Positions 32,265 to 40,098 of a stretch of 64,000 nt of DNA are shown here, one piece after another. Below the pieces are notes generated by a model that was given only the letters and a program-made list of their open reading frames with translations, made no database searches and was not told where the DNA came from. Made by a program: the position numbers and the translations under genes. Within the stretch, counting starts at the first letter, position 1; every line of letters begins with the position of its first letter. This stretch comes from JBBDXI01 sp040902425. Lineage in GTDB: Bacteria > Planctomycetota > Phycisphaerae > Phycisphaerales > UBA1924. The stretch lies in the NCBI GenBank assembly GCA_040902425.1, contig JBBDXI010000075.1, forward strand, positions 1 through 64,000, written 5' to 3'.

Positions 32265-33643
32265 TAGGGCTTGGACTCGAGGCCCGGCGCGATCCCGTAC
32301 TGCTTGAGCTTGGAGTACAGGGAACTCCGCGGGACTCCCAGCCGCCGGGCCGCCTCCTCGACGCGCCCGCCGGCCCCGGCGAGCACACGCTCGATGTGCT
32401 GCCGTTCCACCTCCTGGAGCGTCACGCCCGGACCGTCGCGGGGGATCTCGCCCGCGCCCGGTTCGGCGGCCGTCGCGTCGAATCGCAGTTCCGAGGGCGT
32501 CAACTGTTGGCGCGAGCTCAGAAGCACGGCGCGCTCCAGCACGTTCCGCAGCTCGCGGATGTTCCCGGGCCACGGGTACCGCTCCAGGGCCGGCGCCGAC
32601 TCCGGCGCCAGCGTAACCTCGCCCCGCCCCAGGTCGCTGGCAATGCCCCTCAGCAGCTCCCGGGCGAGAACGAGGATGTCTTCCTTCCGCTCACGCAGAG
32701 GGGGGACCGTCAGAGGGATCGTGTTGATGCGGTAGTAGAGGTCGCTGCGGAACTTCTCCTCCCGGGCCATATCGGCGAGGTTGCGGTGGGTCGCCGCAAT
32801 GAGGCGGATGTCCACCGTGCGGCCCCGGGTGTCGCCCAGGCGGCGGATCCGCTTCTCCTCGAGCACGGTCAGCAGCTTCGGCTGGACTCGCAGGTCCATG
32901 TCGCCGATCTCGTCGAGGAACACGGTGCCCCGGTGCCCCATCTCCAGGAGCCCGGACTTGGACCCCACCGCGCCCGTGAAGGCCCCCTTCTGATGCCCGA
33001 AGAGCTCGCTCTCGAGCAGCTCCGGCATCAGCCCGGCGCAGTTCAGATCGACGAATGGCTCCTCGGCCCGCGGGCTGTTGCGGTGGAGCCACCTGGCGAG
33101 CACCCCTTTCCCCGAGCCCGTCTCACCGTAGATCATCACCGCGCTGTTGGCCGAGGCGACCCGCCGCGCCTCTTCGTGCAGCGCACGGATCGCGGCGCTC
33201 CCGCCCACGAAGGGGTTGGCCGCCCGCCACCGCGCCTCCCGCGCCTGCTCGACAAGGCCCTTCTGCCGAGCCCGCCGGTTCTCGATCTCGCGCCGGAGCA
33301 CCAGCAGCAGCGAGGAAAGATCAACGGGCTTCGTGAGGAACTGGTCGGCGCCCTCCTTGATAGCCCGAACCGCCAGGTCGATCGAGCCGTGCGCCGTGAG
33401 GATGATGATGGGCACCTCGGCATCGGCCTCTTTCAAGGGCGAGATCAGGCCAAGGGCATCGCCGTCCGGCAGGAGATAGTCCAGCACCACGATGTCCGGC
33501 CTGTTCCTCCAAAAGGCCTCCTGTCCGCTCCGGCAATCCTGCGCCTCGTCGACCTCGAAGCCGTGCGACTCGAGATAGTCGCGGACCCCGAACCGCACCC
33601 CCGGCTCGTCATCGATCAGCAGGACCCTGTGTTTCGTGCTCAA
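32264..33643 (-). CDS. Sigma-54-dependent response regulator (NtrC family)
   Basis: 459 residues in three domains. The receiver domain has the acidic pocket DDE (11-13), phosphorylatable Asp55 in VVLDYLLPDG, and the Thr/Lys switch residues in LTAHGS and LTKPVD. The AAA+ domain has Walker A GETGSGKG, the sigma-54 contact loop GAFTGA, Walker B VFLDEIGDM and the R-finger region. A C-terminal Fis-type HTH follows (VEEAARRLGVPRSSLYSKLK). It starts at TTG 33643, overlapping the kinase stop as TTGA. It should activate sigma-54 promoters when phosphorylated by the partner kinase; the site at 32154-32169 is the obvious target. Confidence 0.95.
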   Translation of the reverse strand: MSTKHRVLLIDDEPGVRFGVRDYLESHGFEVDEAQDCRSGQEAFWRNRPDIVVLDYLLPDGDALGLISPLKEADAEVPIIILTAHGSIDLAVRAIKEGADQFLTKPVDLSSLLLVLRREIENRRARQKGLVEQAREARWRAANPFVGGSAAIRALHEEARRVASANSAVMIYGETGSGKGVLARWLHRNSPRAEEPFVDLNCAGLMPELLESELFGHQKGAFTGAVGSKSGLLEMGHRGTVFLDEIGDMDLRVQPKLLTVLEEKRIRRLGDTRGRTVDIRLIAATHRNLADMAREEKFRSDLYYRINTIPLTVPPLRERKEDILVLARELLRGIASDLGRGEVTLAPESAPALERYPWPGNIRELRNVLERAVLLSSRQQLTPSELRFDATAAEPGAGEIPRDGPGVTLQEVERQHIERVLAGAGGRVEEAARRLGVPRSSLYSKLKQYGIAPGLESKP

Positions 33644-35598
33644 GGCTCCGCCCCCTCGGTGGCCGACGCCTCCCGCGCCCCCGCTCCTTCAGGAGACGGA
33701 AGCCAGATGGTCAGCAGGGCCCCGCCGCCGGGCGCGTTGGCCGCCGTCACCGTGCCCCCGTGTCCTTGAACGATCCGGTGGACAATCGCCAGGCCCAGCC
33801 CGGTGCCCCCCGGCCGCCGAGTAAAGAACGGCTCGAAAATGAGCGGCAGGTCCGCGTCATCGATCCCGGGGCCGCCGTCCGCCACACGGCACGCGACGCC
33901 GGCCGCTCCCTCCCGCTCCGCCCGCTCCGCGACGATCGAGACCCTCCCCCCGGCGGGAGAATACTGAATGGCGTTCTCGATCAGGCTCTCCAGGGCGCGG
34001 GCCAGCCGAGGGCGGTCCATCTCCACGATCGGCAACGGATCGGCGATCCTCTCCACCAGCGACACCCCGGCCTCCCGGGCGATCACGGCGCACGACGCGA
34101 TCGCCTCCCGGATCACCCGGTCGAGAGACCCGGGGGAACGGATGTCGCGCGGCCGGGCGAACTCCATGAGCTCGCCCATGAGGGCCGAGAGTCGGGAGCC
34201 CTGCTCGCGGAGCACCGACACGTACCGCCGGTACTCCTCGCGCGGGCCGAGGCGGGCCTCCATCGCATCCAACGTGCTGGAGATCCCGAACAGCGGGTTC
34301 CGGGCCTGGTGGACCACGCCGACGACCAGGGCCCCGATAGCCGAGAATGTCTCCGAGCGGCGCAGCGATTGCTGCAGCCGCGACCGCGCATCCTCGGCCT
34401 TGGCCCGCTCGGCGATCTCCTCACGCAGCGCCACCACCGTCTGCCGCAAAGCCCGCTCCACCTCCTCCAGACGCTCCTTGGAAACCAGCGTCCGCTGCAG
34501 GCGATCGACCATCTGATTGAACTTGCTCGACAGGTCGCCGAACTCGTCCCGGCCACCCGCGCTCACCCGGTGCCCCAAGTCGCCCCGGCTCACGATCTCG
34601 GTGCCGCGGGTCAGCGCGCTCAGCGGCCTCGTGACGCTCCGCAGCAGCGCGAACCACACCAGCACCACCACCGCCCCGAACAGGGGCATGAGCCACAGCA
34701 TCTGGCGTGTGACCGCGGCGATGACGGCGTCCGCGTCTCTGCGAGGCCGGGTGAGCATCTCGACCGCCAGCGGCTGCATCCGCTCGTCCAGCAGCGCGTC
34801 GATCTCCCCCCGCAGGGCGATCAGCCGCTCGCTCCCGCCCGTCAACTCGTCCTCGATCGCCAGGATGCGGCGAACCCGGTCCATTGCGGCGCGGAACGCC
34901 GCCCCGAGGCCTTCCGCCTGTTGGCGCTTCTCCCCAGCAAGGTCGGCCTCCGCCAGGCGGCCCAGGGTGGCGAGACACTCGCTCTCGTTCGCCGCGACCC
35001 GGTCCAGCGCCCGCGGGCTGTGCGACCGGTGGTAGTCCGCGATCCACATCCCCACCTCGGCCAGGTCCGCCTCCACGCTGTGGAGCGCCTCCAGCGTCGC
35101 CGCGTCGCCCGGACGCCGCGGATCGAGGCCCGGCCGAAGCTGGTTGTCGATGACCCCGTCCATCTCCTCGAAGGTCGCCAGCAGCGCCCCGTACCGGGCC
35201 TCCTGCTCGTCCCGCCCGTCGAGCAGCTCACGCCCCAGGTCCCGGAACCGGTCGTACAGGCTCCTCATCAAGCGCCCGAACTCCCGCTCCTGCTCCGTCG
35301 CCGCGACGCCGAGGTACTGGCTGTGAAACCGCTCGAAGTCCGCATCGTCCTTGCTGATCAACTCCCGGAAGCGGGGGTCCGGCACCCCCAGGTAGCCCAG
35401 CGTGCCGATGGCGATCCCGTTGACGTTGATCTCCATCTCGTGGGTCGCCGACTTGGCCGGCTCGTTGACCTCGGCAAGGTGCCGGATCTCACGTTCCACC
35501 CGCTTGAGCCCCCGGGACGTAAGCACGAGCGCGAACAGACCAATCGCCACCAGAAGGGCGAGGCTCAACCACAGCTTGCTCGTAACCGTGAAACGCAT
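33640..35598 (-). CDS. Membrane sensor histidine kinase
   Basis: 652 residues. TM1 is at about 8-28 (LWLSLALLVAIGLFALVLTS). A periplasmic or extracytoplasmic helical sensor region of about 260 residues follows, then TM2 at about 292-312, a HAMP segment with RSVTRPLSALTRG, and a coiled coil. The dimerisation domain has the phospho-acceptor His430 in VVHQARNPLFG, and the ATPase domain has an N-box (ESLIENAIQYS), VADGGPGIDDADL and GGTGLGLAIVHRIV. The ATG at 35598 is supported by the transmembrane start. The sensor resembles 4HB-MCP-like helical bundles; the ligand is unknown. It is cotranscribed with its regulator. Confidence 0.92.
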   Translation of the reverse strand: MRFTVTSKLWLSLALLVAIGLFALVLTSRGLKRVEREIRHLAEVNEPAKSATHEMEINVNGIAIGTLGYLGVPDPRFRELISKDDADFERFHSQYLGVAATEQEREFGRLMRSLYDRFRDLGRELLDGRDEQEARYGALLATFEEMDGVIDNQLRPGLDPRRPGDAATLEALHSVEADLAEVGMWIADYHRSHSPRALDRVAANESECLATLGRLAEADLAGEKRQQAEGLGAAFRAAMDRVRRILAIEDELTGGSERLIALRGEIDALLDERMQPLAVEMLTRPRRDADAVIAAVTRQMLWLMPLFGAVVVLVWFALLRSVTRPLSALTRGTEIVSRGDLGHRVSAGGRDEFGDLSSKFNQMVDRLQRTLVSKERLEEVERALRQTVVALREEIAERAKAEDARSRLQQSLRRSETFSAIGALVVGVVHQARNPLFGISSTLDAMEARLGPREEYRRYVSVLREQGSRLSALMGELMEFARPRDIRSPGSLDRVIREAIASCAVIAREAGVSLVERIADPLPIVEMDRPRLARALESLIENAIQYSPAGGRVSIVAERAEREGAAGVACRVADGGPGIDDADLPLIFEPFFTRRPGGTGLGLAIVHRIVQGHGGTVTAANAPGGGALLTIWLPSPEGAGAREASATEGAEP

Positions 35599-35714
35599 CA
35601 GGCGTTCCCGCACGGCGCGGGGGGAACGAGTCCCTTCCAGTGCATGGCAGACCTCCTCAAGCGCGAGCCCCGGCCGGAAGCCGCCGCCCGCGCCATCGTA
35701 CCAAACCGCGCCAA

Positions 35715-36053
35715 CTAGGGCGCCCCCGGAAGGGCAACCGCGACCCCCGAAGGCCAGAACAGGATCAGCCCCAGGGCGCACAGCACGTGCACCGCGAACG
35801 CCGCCGCCATCAGCGCCGCCAGCCGGCGCGGCCCCAGCATCGCCGCCGCCCCCAGCTTGAAGAACAGGTTCGAGATGGCCGCCACCAGGATCGCCCGCCA
35901 CGCCACGTCGGGGTCCAGCCGCCCCGTCTCCGCGATCTGCGCATTGGAGAGCGTGATCGCATCCAGGTTGACCGTCCCCGAGATCGCCGCCACCGCGTAC
36001 GCCCCGCCCGACCCCAGGTAGTGCTGCCCCGCCGCCACCGCCAGCCCCCCGGA
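35715..36053 (-). pseudogene. 3' remnant of a DUF4010/MgtC-type membrane protein gene
   Basis: The open frame begins right after an in-frame TAG (36054-36056) and has no native start. It encodes the C-terminal part of a DUF4010-like membrane domain: GGAYAVAAISGTVNLDAITL, then WRAILVAAISNLFFKLGAAAM and a final hydrophobic helix. This is the usual end of proteins of about 400 residues. The 5' three quarters are missing. The remnant lies against a hairpin (36078-36110) and the frameshifted thioredoxin-like paralogue, which suggests a local rearrangement. Confidence 0.6.
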
Positions 36054-36077
36054 CTAGCCTCCAATCCCCCCGGGTGC

Positions 36078-36110
36078 CACTGCTCGCGGCGTCCTCGCCG
36101 CGCAGCAGTG
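36078..36110. repeat. 14-base-pair hairpin next to gene remnants
   Basis: CACTGCT+CGCGGCG (36078-36091) pairs with CGCCGCG+AGCAGTG (36096-36102, 36104-36110), with a TCCT loop and a single bulged C. It lies between the DUF4010 remnant (minus) and the thioredoxin-like paralogue (plus), so it may mark the junction of a rearrangement or act as a terminator. Confidence 0.65.
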
Positions 36111-36147
36111 CCAGCCCCGCTCCCCCAGCCCCCCGTCCGTCCCAGCC

Positions 36148-36631
36148 ATGGCCAAGGCCCTCAACTTCATGCTCGCCCTCCTCGTCGTCACCCTCGTCGC
36201 GTGGCTGGCGATGTGCTCGCGCTCCTGCGGCGTCCCCGCCGTCCCCGTCTGCTTCAACCGCGCTGTGACCCCTCGAGGAGGCCCGCTCCCGCGCGGAGGA
36301 CTCCGGCAAGCCCGTCCTGATCCTCGTCACCGCCGACTCCTCCGAGCCCTGCCGCGACCTCAAGGCCGGCGCCCTCAACCGCTCCCGCGTCACCGACTGG
36401 ATCACCGAGCACACCGTCCCGGTCTACCTCGACGTCTCCGCCGCCGACACCGGCAACCTCGACGCCCGGGCCGCCATGACTCGCCTCAACGTCTCCACGC
36501 TCCCCACCATCCTCCTGCTCCGCAAGGGCCGCGAGTTCGGCCGACTCGACGCCGCCTTGGAGCAGGGGGAGGTCGGCTCCCGAGCCCTCGTCCGCGCGCT
36601 TGAGAAGATCGTGGCCGACCCCCCGGGGTAG
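36148..36631 (+). pseudogene. Frameshifted paralogue of the thioredoxin-like membrane protein
   Basis: The first 30 residues (MAKALNFMLALLVVTLVAW...) match the gene at 30583 almost exactly. At a run of four C (36269-36272) the frame shifts. In the original frame the product turns into Arg/Pro-rich nonsense. In the shifted frame the family sequence resumes (LEEARSRAEDSGKPVLILVT, GNLDARAAMTRLNVSTLPTI, GEVGSRALVRALEKI) to a TAG at 36629-36631. Removing one C restores a full 160-residue protein. It is either a young pseudogene or a sequencing/assembly error. Confidence 0.75.
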
Positions 36632-36633
36632 CG

Positions 36634-36837
36634 CTAGGGCTGTCGGCGAAGCCCCTTGCGCGCGGCGCGGTACGCCTCGTTCGCAGCGACCTGCTCGCGA
36701 ATGTGCTTGATCATCTCGACCTCGCGCATGACCCGGCGGCGCTGCGCCCGCAGGTTGAACCAGGAAAGCAGCGGGATCCAGGACGATCCCGGGTTCTTCC
36801 GGTTCCAACGCGGGTTGTGGCCGCGGCATGTTGCCAT
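36634..36837 (-). CDS. Small basic protein, unknown
   Basis: 67 residues with the pattern NPRWNRKNPGSSWIPLLSWF followed by a strongly basic amphipathic helix (LRAQRRRVMREVEMIKHIRE). It is convergent with the preceding pseudogene and divergent from the vWA gene. The composition is not that of a random GC-rich shadow frame (it uses Asn, Ile, Met and Trp), but I recognise no family and there is no strong ribosome-binding site. Confidence 0.45.
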   Translation of the reverse strand: MATCRGHNPRWNRKNPGSSWIPLLSWFNLRAQRRRVMREVEMIKHIREQVAANEAYRAARKGLRRQP

Positions 36838-36904
36838 GGCCCGGCCGTCGCCATCCGCCCCGACAGCCGTGCGGTCACGGGAATCTCTTCCCTAGCCTTC
36901 CCGC

Positions 36905-39900
36905 GTGTCCGTCACCTTCGAGCACCCCGCCTGGCTCCTCCTGATTCTCCTGGCCATCCCGATCGCGTGGGCGGGGCTGCGCTGGTTCTCTTCCATGAGC
37001 CGGGCCCGCCGGCTCTCAGCCGTCCTCCTCCGCGTCACCGTCATCGCCCTCGTCTCGGCGATGCTCGCGGGCGCCAGCAGCATCCGCCGTACCGACCGCA
37101 TCGCCGTCATCGGCGTGGTGGATGTCTCCAGCTCCGTCCGCATGTTCGCCGCCCTCGGCCCGGATGCCGACGGCAAGCCCCGGGACCCCCTCCGGCTCGC
37201 CCAGGACCTCTTCGCACGGGCCGCGCTCGACCGCGGCCCCGATGACCTCCTGGGCCTGGTCGTCTTCGACGGCCGCTCCCTGGCCGTCGCCGCCCCTACC
37301 CGAGGGGACATCGCTGACCGCACCCTGGACTTCCGCATGGCCGAGGGCACGGACATCGCCTCCGCTCTGCGCTACGCCGCGGCCCTCATCCCGCCCGGGG
37401 CGTCGGGCCGGCTGGTGCTGATCTCCGACGGCAACCAGACCGCCGGCGATGCCCTCAGCGCCGCGCGCGAGCTGGTGGGGGCCGCCTCGGCGGCCGGCGA
37501 CACCCCCCCCGGCGCCCAGGCCGCTGCGCCCGGGCGCATCCCCATCGACGTCGTGCCGGTCCCCCTCTCCGCCGCGCGCGAGGTGATGGTCGAGGCCCTC
37601 GATGCCCCGCCGCGTGCCGCCGCCGAGTCCACGATCTCGGTCCGCGTCACGCTCCGCTCGACCGTCGCGGCCGCCGGCTCCCTTACCCTCACCCGCGAGG
37701 GCGAGCCCCTGGACATCAACGGCGCGGAGCCCGGCTTCGCCCGCCGCATCACGCTCCAGCCGGGCAGCACCGTCGAGCTCATCCAGGTGCCCCTCCCGCC
37801 GGGGAAGATCCACCGCTTCGCCGCCGTCTTCGAGCCCGACTCTTCCGGGCCGGGCGCCGGCGCCGACACCCGCCTGGAGAACAACCGCGCTGAGGCCTTC
37901 ACGGTCTCCCCCGGCAAGGGCGCCATCCTCATCGCCGACGGCGTCGGCAACGCACTCCCCGGGCCCGGCCTCACTCTCCCCGAGACCCTTCGGCGCGCCG
38001 GCATGGACGTCACTGTCATCCCCGCCGAGGGCATCCCCTCCAGCATCCTGGCGCTGGAGGCCTACGACCTGGTCATCCTCCAGAACGTCCCCGTCGAGTC
38101 CGTCCCGCCGCCCACCCAGGAGGCCCTGGCCGCGTACGTCCGGGACCTCGGCGGCGGCCTGGTCATGGTCGGCGGCCCGGACTCGTTCGGCGCGGGCGGC
38201 TGGAAGGGCAGCGCCCTAGAGCCGATCCTCCCCGTCCGGCTTGACCTGCCCGAGCAGCTCATCCAGCCCGACGCAGCCATCGTGTTTGTGATCGACAACT
38301 CCGGCTCCATGGGGCGCGCGGTCTTCGGCTCCGTCCGCTCGCAGCAGGAGATCGCCAACGAATCCACGGCGATGGCGATCCGAACCCTCGACCGGAAGGA
38401 CCTTGTCGGCGTCATCACCTTCAACAGCATGACCTCCGTCCTGGTCCCGCTCGGCCCGAACACCGATCCCAAGGCGATCTCCGAGCGCGTCCTCTCCATC
38501 GGCCCCGGCGGCGGGACCATCCTCGGCCCCGCGCTCGCGGAGGCCCGCCTCCAGCTGCGGGGCGCTCGCGCCGCCGTCAAGCACGTCATCGTCCTCTCAG
38601 ACGGCCGCTCCATGGGCGCTGACAGCCTCCCCGCCAAGGCCGAGAAGATGAAGGCCGAGGACGGCATCACCGTCAGCACCATCGGCGTCGGCGACGAGAT
38701 GGACAGCGGCACGATGGGCCAGATGGCCCAGCGCGGCGGGGGGCAGTTCTATCCCGTCACCAACCCCGCCCTGCTTCCGCGGTTCTTCCTCAAGGCCATC
38801 CGCGTCGTCCGTACGCCGCTGGTCCGCGAGGGCATGTTCCAGCCCGTCCTCCTGCCGTCGGCCTCGCCTCTCACGGCCGGGCTGGAGACGCCCCCGCCCC
38901 TCGGCGGTCTGGTCCTGACGCAGCGCCGCCCCGAGCCCACCATCACCTACGCCATGGCCGCGCCGACCGGGGAGCCCCTGCTCGCCCACTGGAGCGTCGA
39001 GCTGGGGCGTGTTACGGCGTTCACCTCCGACGCCCACACGTGGGCGCGCCCCTGGCTGGACAGCGGCTGGCCCGGTTACGACCAGCTCTGGACCCAGATC
39101 GCGCGCGGCACCTCGCGAGCCGGCGCCCCGGGCCGCTTCGAGCTGGCCAGCAACGTCGAGTCCGACACGCTCCGCCTGCGCCTGGAAGCCAGCGCCGACG
39201 ACGGCCGCCCCCTGGACCTCCTGGTGGTCCCCGCGACCGTCTACACCCCCTCCGGCCGCACCCTCGAGACGACGCTGACCCAGACCGGCCCCGGGCTGTA
39301 CGAGGGCTCCGCGCCCGCCACCGAGAGCGGGAACTACCTCGCCATCCTCAAGCCGCGTCTCGGCCAGCAGCGACTCGCCCCCGTGATCGGCGGCGCCTCT
39401 CTCGCGGCCGGGATCGAGTTCCGCAGCCTGACCACCAACACGGCCCTCCTCCGGTCCCTGGCCTCGGAGACCGGGGGCAGGGTTCACGATCTCTTCGGTC
39501 CCGGGGCGGTCGGGCAGACAGCCAACCTCGCCGGCCTCTTCGACCGTTCCACGCTCCCGCCCAGCACCGCCCGCACGCCCCTGTGGGGGCCGCTGCTCCT
39601 CTGGACCATCCTCATCCTCCTCCTCGACATCGCCACCCGCCGTATCGCCTGGGACCGCTTCATCTCCCGCGAGTACGGGGTGGACCTCCGCCAGGCCGCC
39701 GCCGAGGCCGTCCGCCAGCGGGGCCACGAGGCGGCCGCGACCATCTCCCGCCTCCGCGCCCGGGATGAGCAGGTCGAAGCGGCCGCGGCCCCGGCGGCGG
39801 GCGCTGCCCTCTCGGAAGACGCCGCCGTTCAGGTCATCGAGGCCGAGCGAGAGCGCCGCCGTCAGGCCCGCATGGCCGCAGCCAAGGTCGCGCAGGTCCA

Positions 39901-40036
39901 GGATGAACTCGCCGTCCCGGCGCCGACGCTCCGTCCCGCGCCCGAGCCCGATTCCAGGCCCGACGCCGACGGCCTGCTCGCCGCCAAGCGTCGCGCCCGA
40001 GAACGGTTCACCGACGGCGAGGTCCCGCCGCCCTGA
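36905..40036 (+). CDS. Large membrane protein with two vWA domains and a glutamine-amidotransferase-like region
   Basis: 1043 residues starting at GTG 36905. N-terminal hydrophobic segments (HPAWLLLILLAIPIAWAG and VLLRVTVIALVSAMLAG) are followed by a first vWA-like domain with a partly conserved MIDAS (Asp73-X-Ser75-X-Ser77). A beta-sandwich region follows, then a GATase1-like Rossmann region (ILIADGVGN, GGGLVMVGGPDSFGAGG). A second vWA has an intact MIDAS Asp464-Asn-Ser-Gly-Ser468. A C-terminal transmembrane helix (near residue 900) precedes a charged coiled-coil tail. The family is common in planctomycetes next to MoxR/DUF58 genes, which are absent here. Probably a surface or membrane complex organiser. 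Confidence 0.85.
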   Translation: MSVTFEHPAWLLLILLAIPIAWAGLRWFSSMSRARRLSAVLLRVTVIALVSAMLAGASSIRRTDRIAVIGVVDVSSSVRMFAALGPDADGKPRDPLRLAQDLFARAALDRGPDDLLGLVVFDGRSLAVAAPTRGDIADRTLDFRMAEGTDIASALRYAAALIPPGASGRLVLISDGNQTAGDALSAARELVGAASAAGDTPPGAQAAAPGRIPIDVVPVPLSAAREVMVEALDAPPRAAAESTISVRVTLRSTVAAAGSLTLTREGEPLDINGAEPGFARRITLQPGSTVELIQVPLPPGKIHRFAAVFEPDSSGPGAGADTRLENNRAEAFTVSPGKGAILIADGVGNALPGPGLTLPETLRRAGMDVTVIPAEGIPSSILALEAYDLVILQNVPVESVPPPTQEALAAYVRDLGGGLVMVGGPDSFGAGGWKGSALEPILPVRLDLPEQLIQPDAAIVFVIDNSGSMGRAVFGSVRSQQEIANESTAMAIRTLDRKDLVGVITFNSMTSVLVPLGPNTDPKAISERVLSIGPGGGTILGPALAEARLQLRGARAAVKHVIVLSDGRSMGADSLPAKAEKMKAEDGITVSTIGVGDEMDSGTMGQMAQRGGGQFYPVTNPALLPRFFLKAIRVVRTPLVREGMFQPVLLPSASPLTAGLETPPPLGGLVLTQRRPEPTITYAMAAPTGEPLLAHWSVELGRVTAFTSDAHTWARPWLDSGWPGYDQLWTQIARGTSRAGAPGRFELASNVESDTLRLRLEASADDGRPLDLLVVPATVYTPSGRTLETTLTQTGPGLYEGSAPATESGNYLAILKPRLGQQRLAPVIGGASLAAGIEFRSLTTNTALLRSLASETGGRVHDLFGPGAVGQTANLAGLFDRSTLPPSTARTPLWGPLLLWTILILLLDIATRRIAWDRFISREYGVDLRQAAAEAVRQRGHEAAATISRLRARDEQVEAAAAPAAGAALSEDAAVQVIEAERERRRQARMAAAKVAQVQDELAVPAPTLRPAPEPDSRPDADGLLAAKRRARERFTDGEVPPP

Positions 40037-40098
40037 CGCCATCATGCTCCGGCGGAACCGCGCTGCGTTAGCACGCGGGCCGCGGCGCCGCCGCGTCT

